NCBI GenBank assembly: GCA_002794775.1
Contig: NBAY01000087.1
Span: 62,001-126,000, forward strand
Direction of reading: 5' to 3'
DNA length: 64,000 nt
Source: Porodaedalea pini
Taxonomy: Eukaryota; Basidiomycota; Agaricomycetes; Hymenochaetales; Hymenochaetaceae
Below are positions 33,721 through 44,815 of this stretch, piece by piece (the first letter of the stretch is position 1; every line of letters begins with the position of its first letter). The translations under genes and the position numbers were made by a program. The notes under the pieces were generated by a model. That model saw nothing but the letters and a program-made list of their open reading frames with translations, did no database searches and was not told where the DNA came from.

Positions 33721-35274
33721 AGAAAAAGAATAAAACCTGAGAAATTAAGAAACCTGAAATTTGAGAAACAGTTAAGAAAGGAAATCTTATAAAATAAGAA
33801 AAGAAAAGCAAAAAGCTACTTTTCCTATTTTCTTCTTGGTGTCACAAGTAATTACATGTGATTGTAGGTCTGGTAATGTCTGACAAGAATTGTGGAGGAT
33901 TACAATCTCCATAAGTCTTGTGAGCTTTGACAAGTCTTGTGGGTCTTGTAAGAAGTGCCGACCAATGAAATGGGGTACAATATTACCCACAAGGCTTACA
34001 TATAATTTACATATTTCATTTCTTACAATTAAATGTATGCAAATGTAAGATTTGTCTCGTTTTCGTGATGGATAAACGAGGAACAGTCTTCGTGATGCCG
34101 AAAGACCTAAACCTTGAGACCCAATTGACGACATATAGATCTGTAGGCCTGTGCGCACAACGACAAACCTAGAATGGTAAACACCTGTGATTGATTGTTG
34201 CAGAAACATATCGAAGGTCAGGGTCTAGAGATGAAACGAGTGAGGGAGCGTAGCTCGCAATATATGATATGAAGCTGAGCAGAGCCATGGCAGAATATCA
34301 ATCGTGCGAGATGTTATAATGGACAAAGCATAGGTCTTTCAGGGGCCCGAGACTTGTCCTTTGAGTATAGGTACATGGTTTGAATGGCGCCTTTCAGACA
34401 GGGAGTGGTGATCATGAAGGTGGTCACTACCGTAATGAGATGCACATAGCAAGTCTACACGCTAGTCTCTTCGCATATTTTCAAAATGGTTGGCTTGTAT
34501 GCCTTGAAATTATGCTAGCGGAGCTATCATTGCAATTAGTTTGAAGCCTGCAGGAGAACACTTGAGCTTCGTATTCGTCGAGAGGCGCAGCAATAGGCTC
34601 TAATTCAGATGTTCTTGCAAGAGTACCGACGAATAACGAGACGGCCCACAGTCTTGAACAGCTTCAGATAAGAGTTAACTACCCGTGGGTCCGCCCTCCA
34701 AGCTTCCATTGGACGAGGTGTCTTTTCTGTAATAGCTTTAGGAGACCTTGTAGATTCTAGGTGTGCTGTAACTCCTTGGTACTCGTGAACGGAAGCAGCG
34801 GACAGCTCTGGAGAAAGGGCATCACGGTAATATGCCAGTGTCAGCCTGAGTGAATTGTTCGTTGAATATATCGGATAAGAGGTAACATCCCGGAGTTTCA
34901 TATCACTACATCAATAAATATCAGAACGTTCCAAAGGCGTTATAACGGGATTACTCGCTTGACAGGATCGGCACAGTCGTATAGGACCAAGGAATTCCAA
35001 TGTAGCAAGAGCTCAATGAGGCGGTTCAGAACCGACAACATTTTCTGAATTACTAAGGCAAGAGCTGCACGACTAGTCGCGAGTAACCGCAGTTCTAAGT
35101 TACCTCCGGATATTTCTGCTATGAGCTCTTAGCAGGTTCATGCGAGGAGAGCTTGAAAAATGGAAATACAACGTGGACGTAGGCGGCCATGCCGAGCCGA
35201 TGATGCCATCCGCATAGAGAAATCGAAGAAGACACGTAAAACACGCGAGCGTGTCCTTTCAGGCTGCTACCACC
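33721..35274. other. Intergenic and repeat region
   Basis: 33787-34050 is rich in ACAAG/CTTGT. A 98-codon minus ORF (34605-34901) shows no recognised family. The right end is the promoter of the Mim1 gene. Confidence 0.4.
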
Positions 35275-36279
35275 ATGTCCGACGCGCAAAGTGCAGAAGA
35301 ACTATTGAAGGTACGCGCCATCTTTGAATCCAACATGAATCTCAACTCAACATGTCTATCTATCCTCAGTCCGCTTTGTCGTCGGCGTTCACGCCCATTT
35401 CCATTGCACCCGCGCCTCCTAGTCCAAAGTCCGAGTCGGACTCTGCGCCTACAGCTGCACAAGCGCCTACCGAAGCCTCGGCACCTCTAGTTTCGCAAGA
35501 AGAGAAGGACAAGTACGAGGAAGAGCGCGCTGTGGTTGAGCAGAGCTGGCGAGAACAGTCGGCGGTACAGCGCAGAGAGGCGGAAGAACGGCGCGGGCGT
35601 ATAGCAGCTGAACGTGCAGCGTCGGGCGAGACTTGGGAGAAGCTCGAATCAGGAAAGCCACTCACTGGACCGCCTAACTCTCTGTCTGGCTACCCTGGCT
35701 CTCCGAGTCCGGCAGACGTTAGAGATGTAGTCTCTGGTGAGCCGTCAGGCTCGCGACACGTGGAGGTGTGTACGCCTAGCGATGACCTCGTGTTAATTAC
35801 TCAATGTTCTACAGGCATCTACACATACTTCTCCCCATACAACTGCGACGCTCGAGCATAGCCAGCGTTGGGAAGAAATTGAGGACGTCCCATCTATGGA
35901 GTCCTCCTTTCCATCCCTTTCCTTTCCTGAGCAATCCGACAGCGCGCCCTCAGACCACGCTTCGAAGTCCGGCTCAAAGTCGACAAAGAAAGACAGGTCG
36001 AAAGAAAAATCTTCTTTAGAAAAGGCTGCCGCGGCTGCTGACGCGCTTCCGTCAGCGACGCTCTCGGTATTCGACAGCCGTCTCTCCGCACGCGCGCGCA
36101 TTATCGCTCTCGTCTCGTCTCTTTCGATCAACCTGCTCCTTCCCTTCGTCAATGGCGTCATGCTGGGTTTCGGCGAGATCTTCGCGCGAAATATGGCGAG
36201 CCGCTTCTTTGGATGGAACGCGCCCGGCGGGGCAGCGACGGCCGTCGGTGTGGAGGCCGCTCGCTCTAGACGGCGCTAG
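35275..36279 (+). CDS. mim1: Mim1/TOM13 mitochondrial outer-membrane import protein (298 aa)
   Basis: Exons 35275-35310, 35370-35765 and 35815-36279 make a 299-codon frame. The C-terminal segment ALVSSLSINLLLPFVNGVML followed by GFGEIFARN is the conserved single membrane helix of Mim1 (TOM13 family). In yeast the Mim complex inserts helical proteins into the mitochondrial outer membrane and helps assemble TOM. The helix has the Gly-spaced face used for oligomerisation. Upstream is an unusually long N-terminal region: a Pro/Ala/Ser stretch, a charged coiled-coil-like segment (EEKDKYEEERAVVEQ ... RRGRIAAERA) and a Ser/Lys linker. Yeast Mim1 is only about 110 residues. Confidence 0.85.
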
Positions 36280-36699
36280 ATACTCCAGGATTTTAGAAAT
36301 TATTTGTGAGTAAATTGCTGGACTGGCTTGAATTTATTTGAACTGAAGTCTGTTCGTTTTGGTTGCTAGAGTATTATTAATTGCTGCACGCTATCCTAAT
36401 ACATTTATCGCATGTTATGACCTACATTCCGGAACTCTCACCGGCATGGACGAAATCTATCGATAGATGGTGCATGCAAGGTCTAGCAGCTCAACGTTGG
36501 CTTTACGACTGAAACCGAAGACATAGATATTAAGTCCCATTCCTTCTCGGTCTGTGATTATAATACAAAGCAGCCCTAACGATACCGTGGTCCGAGTATA
36601 GAGAAAATGCGAGGCATAGAAACGAATCCAGGTCAAGGCGTAAAAGTAAACAATGTTTTGGAATTTGATGTGAAAGAGATAGCTGGACTCTGTTTGAAC

Positions 36700-37776
36700 T
36701 CAGAATATGGAGTTGATGATACCACTACCGATAGCAGCACCTGCACAAGAGCCGATGAGATTATGCTGCAGAATTTGCAAAGTGAGATATGCGCACCAGC
36801 ACCAAACCCGACGCCTCCCGCAGCGGAGTTTGCCATCTGTAGATATTTCGTAGACAAACATCAAGCTCAGCCCCCACTTCATAGCAAGAGAAACACAATT
36901 GACTAACCGTATTCCCAAGCCCACCAAATTTGTTCTTCTTCTCTGGTTCCGGTGCTTGTACCTGCTGCGGAGGAGGCGGGGGTGGCGCGTATACCTGCTG
37001 CTGCTTTTCACCGCCGTATCCGTAAGGCTGCGCCTGCCATGGCGGCGGCGGCGGCGAGTTGTACGGTCCAGAGTTGGGGAACGACATGTGTGTGGGCGGC
37101 GGGGGTGAAGTGTAACCTGACGAGTGCAAGAGCGGGGGCTGTCCGAACATTGCACCTATTGGCTCTGGGACAGGGATAGGTGCACGCCCCGGAGAGGCGG
37201 GCGGTCGGTTGTCGGCTGGAGAAGGAAGTTTCTCGACGTAGTTAGAGGGGAAAAGACCCTGACGGCCGTTGAGCCTTCCAGTCCACCAGTCCGGGTTAGT
37301 TTCGCTGATGAGTTCAATGATGTCGCCCGAGCGGAAAGACAGGTCATTCGGGTCCTGAAAATATCCACAGACATAAGTTTGTCCGTTTGGTACTGAAATA
37401 ATTAAGTACATACCGAGCCATTCTCATTGTAATCCCATAGCGCCTTTGCTCGTGGAACACGTAGAGCAGACGGAGGCAGAGGGGGAGGGACGACTCTCCG
37501 TGTCGCAATCACTGCTTTTGGCGGCGACGGCGTGCGGTCGAGCACGCCCGATTCTCGATCCGCAGTGGACAAGTGGCGCATGCGCTCTGCAACAGACAGT
37601 ACAGGGCTACGTGGCTGGGACTCATCAGAGTCGGCTTCAAGACTCGCAAGCTTGGAGAGAATGCCGGCTGCGTCGGATGCGAGGAGGTAGTTTTGCGAGA
37701 CGAGGAAGTCGATGTTGGACTGAGTCTGGGATACGACGTGCGCTAACAGCGCTGAGGATTTCGAGTCTGAATGCAT
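36700..37776 (-). CDS. SH3-domain protein, Lsb1/Pin3-like (296 aa)
   Basis: Exons 37776-37414, 37354-36908, 36836-36797 and 36740-36700 (read downward) join in frame. Residues 1-100 are helical. An SH3 domain follows (ALWDYNENGS, DPNDLSFRSGDIIEL, DWWTGRLNGRQGLFPSNYV), with an intron between its first strands. A Pro/Tyr/Gln-rich segment comes next, then a Gly/Ala-rich tail (GGLGNTMANSAAGGVGFGAG). This order matches fungal Lsb1/Lsb2(Pin3) and S. pombe Csh3, which bind the WASP homologue Las17 and tune cortical actin. Two tiny 3' exons of 40 and 41 nt encode the glycine-rich end. Confidence 0.85.
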
Positions 37777-38391
37777 TGCTTTTTATCGTCGGTATCGTGG
37801 CTGTTGGTGTTCGAGATGCGAGAAGGCGAGAAAGCCGCTACTGCGTGTACCCGGCACAGTGCCCAGAGTAGTCATCAACACCGCCTCATTGCCCCCTTTT
37901 TCACCTAGGGCAGATTTATCCGCCCCATCGTCTTCAACCATGACTTTGCAGATCTCTACAATGTTAAAATGTTCTGCTCTTCACCACCTTGGATTCTGCT
38001 AACTGCAGCAGCATAAGTAGCGTGTCTTGTCTGCGGACAGCGCGACGCGGCTTGAATTCGTACCACCACCACAAATAACACTAGTACTCTTCGCAATTCA
38101 CTTCTCAAACCCCAAGGTCGACAATATTTGCAGTTCACTACGTTCTTTAACGAAGAGAAAAAGGTCCTGATCACTAGTACTCTATCGAAGGACTTGCACC
38201 GCTGCGACGTCATACGAGTCCTCAACAAGAACTAACAACTTATTTTTGCTATGGTTCAACTTCATATCTCTTCCAAATATATTCCACTGCTTCAAGATTG
38301 CAAATTTTATCTCACGAACGAGGCCCCTTCTCCTAACTCTCTTTCGAGTTTCTTTGCTATCGATCGTGCAATCTCTTGTCTCGCCCCCAAG

Positions 38392-38878
38392 ATGTCAGCT
38401 ATGCCTCTGCCGATCAATATGAACGCATTCATCGCCAGCCATATCTTCCAAGCGATGATGGCCTACTCTGTAGGACACGATCTTGATCTTTCATGGTATC
38501 AAGTGTAATCTAATCTCGGCCTTGCCGCGTGCATATATGCAGATGATTCAGCCATCTCAGCCTGCTCCGCTGTCGCAAATCAATTTTTTTGCTCCCCACA
38601 GCCTAGGAGATCAATGCAATGCAATGGTACAAACCACCCATCACACTTCTGTTCCTGTCGAGAACTTTCCCGAGAGCAAGATCGAGGAAGAAAAAACAGT
38701 CACAGCTTACATGATCGATCCCAAGCTTCAGCATGCTCCTAACGAGGACCATCCGGAACTCGATCAAGACGAAGAGCTTATCGCGAGCGAGGAAGAGCTC
38801 ATCGAAGAGCTGAGGGAAAAGGCTATGCGCTTGAAGAAAACATTGCTACGACGCTTCGTCAGTCCCCATTTCACCTGA
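38392..38878 (+). CDS. Small acidic hypothetical protein
   Basis: Exons 38392-38502 and 38543-38878 join in frame across a 40-bp GT-AG intron. An in-frame ATG at 38251 could extend the start. The protein ends with an acidic helix (ELDQDEELIASEEELIEELR) followed by a basic one (EKAMRLKKTLLRRF). No family was recognised. It may be the 5' part of the zinc-finger gene starting just downstream, but I could not find splice sites that join them in phase. Confidence 0.45.
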
Positions 38879-39049
38879 TTCTCTTAGCGAAATATTTACA
38901 AATGTATTCCGTCTTGTAGAAGAGAGAAAAGAAATCAATCATATCGGCCAAGGTAGTCAGACTATTTTCTCAAGTTTCTCTCAGTTTTCTGTGATTCTCG
39001 CTCGTTCTGAGCTCTCTACGCGGTGTTATTGATTCATGACATTCTCTTT

Positions 39050-39409
39050 ATGCAGCACTCGTCCAAGGGCACCAAAGAATGCACATTTTCGGGTTGCGCT
39101 TTCCGCACTTCGAAACAATTTGTGCTCCTGCGTCATGTCTCTTCACACTATCCAGACGTCTACTTCTGTCCGATCTGCCACAGTTCATTCAATCGGGTCG
39201 AAAAATTCGACAAGCATTTCCAGACTCAAAGCAAGCGAAAGGATCGCCACGTGCCGTGCGTCGAAAGCGAGGGGGCGATGAGATATGAGGTAGCGCGCGA
39301 CAAGGAACGATTCAACGTCTATTACCTCGGTGCGATGGAAGACTATCCAATGCCTGAGGAGCATTTCGAGGCTTTAGCCGGTAGGAGGAGAGAAGAGGAA
39401 TTTTGTTGA
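39050..39409 (+). CDS. C2H2 zinc-finger protein (about 119 aa)
   Basis: The frame contains CTFSGCAFRTSKQFVLLRHV then SSH, a C-x4-C-x12-H-x3-H finger. A second finger, YFCPICHSSFNRVEKFDKH, has a less regular final ligand. A charged C-terminal region follows (ARDKERFNVYYLGAMEDYPMPEEHFEAL). It could start at ATG 39050, or begin at the acceptor ATGCAG just there as the last exon of a longer gene. It is probably DNA-binding. Confidence 0.55.
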   Translation: MQHSSKGTKECTFSGCAFRTSKQFVLLRHVSSHYPDVYFCPICHSSFNRVEKFDKHFQTQSKRKDRHVPCVESEGAMRYEVARDKERFNVYYLGAMEDYPMPEEHFEALAGRRREEEFC

Positions 39410-41085
39410 GGTGAGTCTGGTGGACTTCAATGTTGCTGCCATGAGGTGCACTTGCTCACATTATCCTTTCATACTATTATAACATGTGCGTCCTGCAGAG
39501 TTCTTTTACGACGTCAGGAAAGAGAGAAGGGAAGAGGGGAAGGGGGGGGGGGTGAAGTTAAATGGTATTCAGCTTCCGTCACTGGCAATTATCAAACGGT
39601 GTCAATTATTCACGGGATATTCAATGAAACTCTGATCATACGATAAGTCGAAAGCGTAGCAAATGCATGTATCCTGTCTGCATCTTTGGGGGGCTCAATT
39701 GCAGAACATTGTCCATGTACTACATGCAGTTCATCGCGAGCGCCAGGAGAAGATGAATTGAGGACAAAAGTACTTGCGTGATAACTCCACACATATTGAT
39801 GGAGTTAATGAGCTTAAGGTTGGCTTGTTTGTTTGCTGCCTGGTAAAGTCCGAGAGGTTAATCGCTTGAGCTATATTGACAAGGCTTGCCTTCTCTGCAT
39901 CCCTTTAGACAGTATCCTGCGGCTTGCGTGCTACAAATATTGCAGGACTTCTCGAGTAGAGAAGGTACAGTCTGCCAATGAGATACAAAAGAAACACGCT
40001 CAGTGCAGAATGAAGTTTGTTCAGGGTCAGCGCGCATGAGTGCGAAATGCGAGTGAAGATACGTTTTCTTTTGAGGTCATTGGAACCCGAGAAAACCATT
40101 CCTGAACGGCAAGTCGTTGTTCACCTAAGCAAACACGCAAACGACTCGCGATCTTCTTTGAATAAACGGCATCGAGTGCACATTCTTCCCCGAAAATACT
40201 CTTCTGAAAGAGGCGTAGGTTACGGTAAGTATAGAGGAAACCAGATCTTGGAGCAAGGGCGCTGCATAGTGACAAAAATGTAATTTTACATTTTGATTTC
40301 AAACTCCGAATGGTGATTTGCTCTCCATGCCGAGCTGCCGGTCAAGAGGACGCAAATAAACATCGCGTCTCGCCAAACTTGTGCTTGCACAAGTTGTCGC
40401 AACCTTATTGCCTCAGAGGGCAGGCATTCATTATCTGTTCGACGTTACTTCAAGCTCAAATCCTAAAATCCAAACCTCCCTACTTAGTATCTATGAACCT
40501 TTCTGGCATATGTATGGTAAATCCCGGCGATGACCGTTCACTGATTTTGTGCATAAAGGAGTGCGCTCGGGATTGGTTGAATTGGGTCTAAAGAACCACT
40601 GCAGTCTTAGTCTCGTGAAGTTGAAGATGCAATGAACTATATCCCGAGCTTATAGTCTGGTACTGAAGCCTGAAAACCCTTCACATGACATCTAGCTTCC
40701 CAACATCTATTTCATTCCAGGCCAGCACAGTTTCGACGGACTGGCGCTCGGGCCGTTAGTCGAAGACGTACATGTACGTTACTAGTAGTGCCTATACCGC
40801 ATTAGCATTCAATACTAATGGATGGTCATTTTACTCTAGTCCGACTGATTTTCAGTACCCTTGTAGTCTCATACTCAACCGGAGAGAGAATGGTAATTAT
40901 TCATCGTAAATGCTAACGGAAGGGTGGCGATCCGTGAGTCCATTTTGCTACGGTGCTTCACAAATACCGGCATCGTGCGCGTATGCCAATAGACGGTCTT
41001 CCCCGCTAGATGCATTTGATCTTTCTCTCGTTCTCTCAATTTCGGATGAGGGATAGTCGATATACAGTGCTACGAGCCCACACGC
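39410..41085. other. Intergenic region, no gene recognised
   Basis: Contains a G run at 39541-39551 and only short ORFs. No conserved motif was seen on either strand. Confidence 0.4.
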
Positions 41086-42135
41086 ATGTCTGATTCGAAG
41101 TCTATCTTCGTTCACTCTGCGCAAGACTTTGGCAAGTCAATACAGCTGTATGGCGGATTAGACGATGCAGTGCGCATTGTGGATCTATTGAACAATGGTT
41201 GGACTCTCGCATGATCGTTCTTGACACGAGAAAGGGCAGTGGCTCGCTGTTTTACCAGACGGAGAATGAGGACGTCGTGTCATGGGATGCGCGAAAACGG
41301 ACTTTCGTTCTAGTAGCGATCAAGAGCTCGGCGGTGCGTCAAGAACCATCTAACGTATGACAGGAACTACGAGGAGTCTTTCCGAAGCATGCAAACCTGA
41401 CACGAAGGTGTCTTCGCATCTACAATGGATGAAAGATATACCATCTATGTATGCACACTGAGCCGTTCATCTGGGACGGGGAGGGCGGGACGAAGCTCGA
41501 TGGCATCTTCGCCTTTCCTCGAGACCAGAATCAAGAACCACCCGAACCACCCAGAGCTCTCCCTATAGTCATGCTTGTTCATGGTGGTGAGTTAGTTAGA
41601 CCATCATTTTCGAAAAATGTGTTCGCTGACTATGATTCGCTGTTTCAAGACCATGTTCGTCAGTCATATCAAAAGAAAAGACGTTCGCGTGCATTAGAGA
41701 ATCGACAAAAAACAGGCATGTTACTGTAAAATTTGCCCCTTCATTCACAATCTGGCAATTCCCCTTACTCGCGAAGCATGGGGCTATTTGGTCATTTCGC
41801 CGAATTATCCCGGAGGTCAAAGATAAACTTCCGAGAAATATGATAAATAAGTTGCTTACTCGTTGTGCACCTTTTCTAGGCTAAGGACATGGTTTCGATT
41901 TCGTTCGTGCCGCGCACGGTCGACTTGGCTGATTGCGAAAACATGCTCGATGTGACTGTCGAGCGCGGGATCGCGGATCCTCCTCGCTTGGTGATCGGAG
42001 GATGAAGCCAGGGTGGATCCATGGCCGCATGGAGCGTCGCAAAAACGAAGAGTCGCTTCAAGGCGGGCGTCAGTACTGGGGCGCGATGACGACTGAATCT
42101 GATCTGCCGGAGTTCAGTGAGTTGAGTGTCTTCCG
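41086..42135 (+). pseudogene. Dead S9 prolyl-oligopeptidase-family peptidase
   Basis: Recognisable pieces lie in changing frames: FIWDGEGGTKLDGIFAFPRD and LPIVMLVHGG, then GYLVISPNYPG, GHGFDFVRAAHGRLG, ENMLDVTVERGIADPPRLVIGG, and SQGGSMAAWSVAKTKSRFKAG followed by WGAMTTESDLPEFSE. These are in the order found in S9 acyl-aminoacyl/dipeptidyl peptidases. At least three frame changes are needed. The nucleophile motif GWSQGG reads G-stop-S-Q-G-G, the TGG having become TGA (42003-42005). The N-terminal propeller is mostly missing. The assignment of 41086-41450 to this gene is uncertain. Confidence 0.75.
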
Positions 42136-43109
42136 TATACTGGACAATCTGACGCAAGCTTGCGTTGTCTTTATTGCAATGTTTAGTCGGCTAGGCTGGG
42201 CACGCAGGGTGCGTACTATGGGATACAGCAGATCCGAACTAGCGCGCCGACATCTGCGGGAGTCAGACTGGACACGTCGCAGGCGTCGACACAGCCGTGT
42301 TTATTCTTTACGAAGGGGGACGCGTGTGCATGTGACATAGGGAATCACATTTTTCCGTGGGTTGCGACGACGTGCAAAGTACACCGAACGCGCTCAGCTT
42401 GTCATCTATCTCCGCGAACGTCATGGTTCAGGTTTCTAAGGCTCTCCTTTGAAAATGGGCAAGTCGCCTAGAACACCGTTGATGATCTAGTCCCACTTTC
42501 TCAGGTTCAGAGAGGAAGGATGCCGAGAACGCGATGTAGCGTGTCATAGAACAAGTTGATACTAGGCTTTGATTTCGGCACTGCAGAGAAAAATGAGCTT
42601 TCAGCTTTTGGCTATTGCAACAATTCACTTGTGTACCTCCCACCCACAGATATTATGCAGACTAATGTCCGGACGACTGACATCGGATGAAGCAATAAGG
42701 GGATGGGAATAGCTGGGTTCATATAAACACGGTGTGACAGCTGAAGAACTAGAATAAAGAGGGCGACAATGAAAGAGGAAAGGAAAGAAAACATAACGAG
42801 CATAGCAACTTGTAGGAGTCTCCTTCAGAGACAAACGCGACGTAAAGGCTTGAAGACAAATAGAAGTAAAGAAGGAACAAAGAAAGTGGGCTATATCCGT
42901 GGCGGATTTAGTCCGTCACAACTGTACAATGTAAAGCTAAGGTTAAACGTTGAACCCATCTTGAACGGCAAACCATATAGACAGAAAAATAAAAGTAACG
43001 GCGATGGTGTGCGTGAGCTCATATACATCGAGCAAGGAAGGTAGAAGGCAGCGCACGCCGACGGAAGGAAAAACAAGACGTTCGGGAATATATTGGTTCT
43101 TGAATCATA
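42136..43109. other. Intergenic region, no gene recognised
   Basis: 3' remains of the S9 pseudogene may extend a little into it. Otherwise only short purine-rich ORFs. Confidence 0.4.
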
Positions 43110-44554
43110 TTACATAAAAAAACTCGGGATCGTTGCACTGAAATAATACCAGTAAGTAACAATCTAATAGCACACACACAATAAACTTACGCGGCAGCAA
43201 GCCCAGCGGCGAACCAAAGAGCGCCCCAAGCAGCGGACTTCTGCTGAGGTTCCAGATCCAAGCTAAGTCTTCTGTTTGATCTGATTTCGCGAGTGGCAAC
43301 GGCATTCTGTTCATTTGGTTCGCGGAATTGGAACTTAAGCGGCTGCTCCTCGTCTTCTCGGCTCCGCTTTGAAGCCTGCGAATCTGATTGTTGAAGAGGC
43401 ACAGCAGATGCTGAATCGGATGCGGTCTCCTTCTCTGCCCGTTCCGCCTTGAGCTTCGCAATCAAGTTTTTCTGCTGTGCAATATCCTCATGCATGTCGG
43501 GCCCAGGCACATCCGCAACATCATCACCTCCTTCGTAATCATCGTCATCGGGGGTCAGCCTGCCGGATGGCTCCGGCTTGACAGTCACCTTCGTAGTAGT
43601 CTTGGTCACTTTCGTACGCGTTGTGCGCAACGCTGGTACGGACGCCTGGGGGGCGGGAGCTGGAATAGGGGCTGGGCTTGTTGTCCGTCCGCTACGGCGT
43701 GGAGGGGGCAAAGTGTCGACGGGCGATTTCTTGGGACTCATAACCATTGGCGAAGATTCCTTTCTCCTCTTTGGCTTCGGGCTACTAGGCGGGGATGACG
43801 GAGCGGGAATCTCGATCCGCGGGTTGACGCTTGACGCCTTCACGGGCGATGAGTTACCATTCGCTTGTGGTGTGGTTGGCTTCGTCGAGCGCCGATACTC
43901 TTGCCTCGGGTCTGGATGAGCACTCATGAGAGGCTGGATGATGTGCTCGAGCGAATAGGACGGAGCTATTGTCACCGCGACCTCCGGACGGACCCATACT
44001 CCCGCGAGACGCAGCGTGTCCCTACCCGCGCCTCCGTTCGCGCCTAAGGAATCATAGTTCTGCTTCACCCACGTAGATTCAATCTTCTCGAGGTCCTCAG
44101 GCGCAGTCGGAAAGGCGGCGCGGAACATCGTGGTCTGACTGATCGCACCTGTGTCAAAACGACGTAGAACGAAGGCATGCCCACCGCCGGGCTAAGAGAA
44201 TAAGATCAGAAGAGCAATAGTATATATACCAGTTGCATACACACCGTTTGGATTTTCACTCTGCCTACCTGCAGACACGATCACAGGTTTAGCCACATGA
44301 ATTTATCTGCCTCTGAACGGCGTCACACACGACTCACTATAATCTCTTGTCCATCGCGCATGATAACTTGATACTTGACAGCCGGTGCCTTCGCATTGTC
44401 TGCTATTCGAAAGGAAAATCGGCGTAAAGATGACGTTCAAATACAACGTGTTTAAGTACGCACCCATAGAGAGATACGGGTTGATATTCTGGTATGGAAG
44501 CTGTGGCCGCGGCGCGGACGTCCTAGGTACACCATTCGTTGCGTGGTTTGACAT
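43110..44554 (-). CDS. Bqt4-like APSES/KilA-N inner nuclear membrane protein (402 aa)
   Basis: Exons 44554-44464, 44402-44338, 44268-44245, 44191-43191 and 43137-43110 (downward) form a 403-codon frame. The N-terminal 130 residues carry a KilA-N/APSES-type fold (VKYQVIMRDGQEII, GHAFVLRRFDTGAISQTTMF, FPTAPEDLEKIESTWV, LAGVWVRPEVAVTIA). A long Pro/Ser/basic linker follows, then a coiled coil (DIAQQKNLIAKLKAERAEKE), and a single C-terminal helix (SAAWGALWFAAGLAA). This order matches S. pombe Bqt4, which tethers telomeres to the nuclear envelope. The perfect GTAAGT donor at 43190 adds a last exon (TIPSFFM). Without it the protein ends at 43187. Confidence 0.85.
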
Positions 44555-44815
44555 TGCGGCAGCGGTCACGAAATGAAGCACGATGAGGGCAGGTACAAGG
44601 TGACGCGCGGGGAGACGTGCTGGTTGTGGACGACGTGCACGTTTCGTGCCGTGGCCCTCAGGCCTAACGTGGGAGCAACAATTACACGTGATTGCTTATG
44701 TAACGCGCGACGACCACAACCACTCTCTGAAAACACCAAGCATACCAAGAAATTGACATTGGACATCCAAGGAAACAACTGAGCAAGATACAACAAGCAA
44801 ATAGAAATTTCATCG

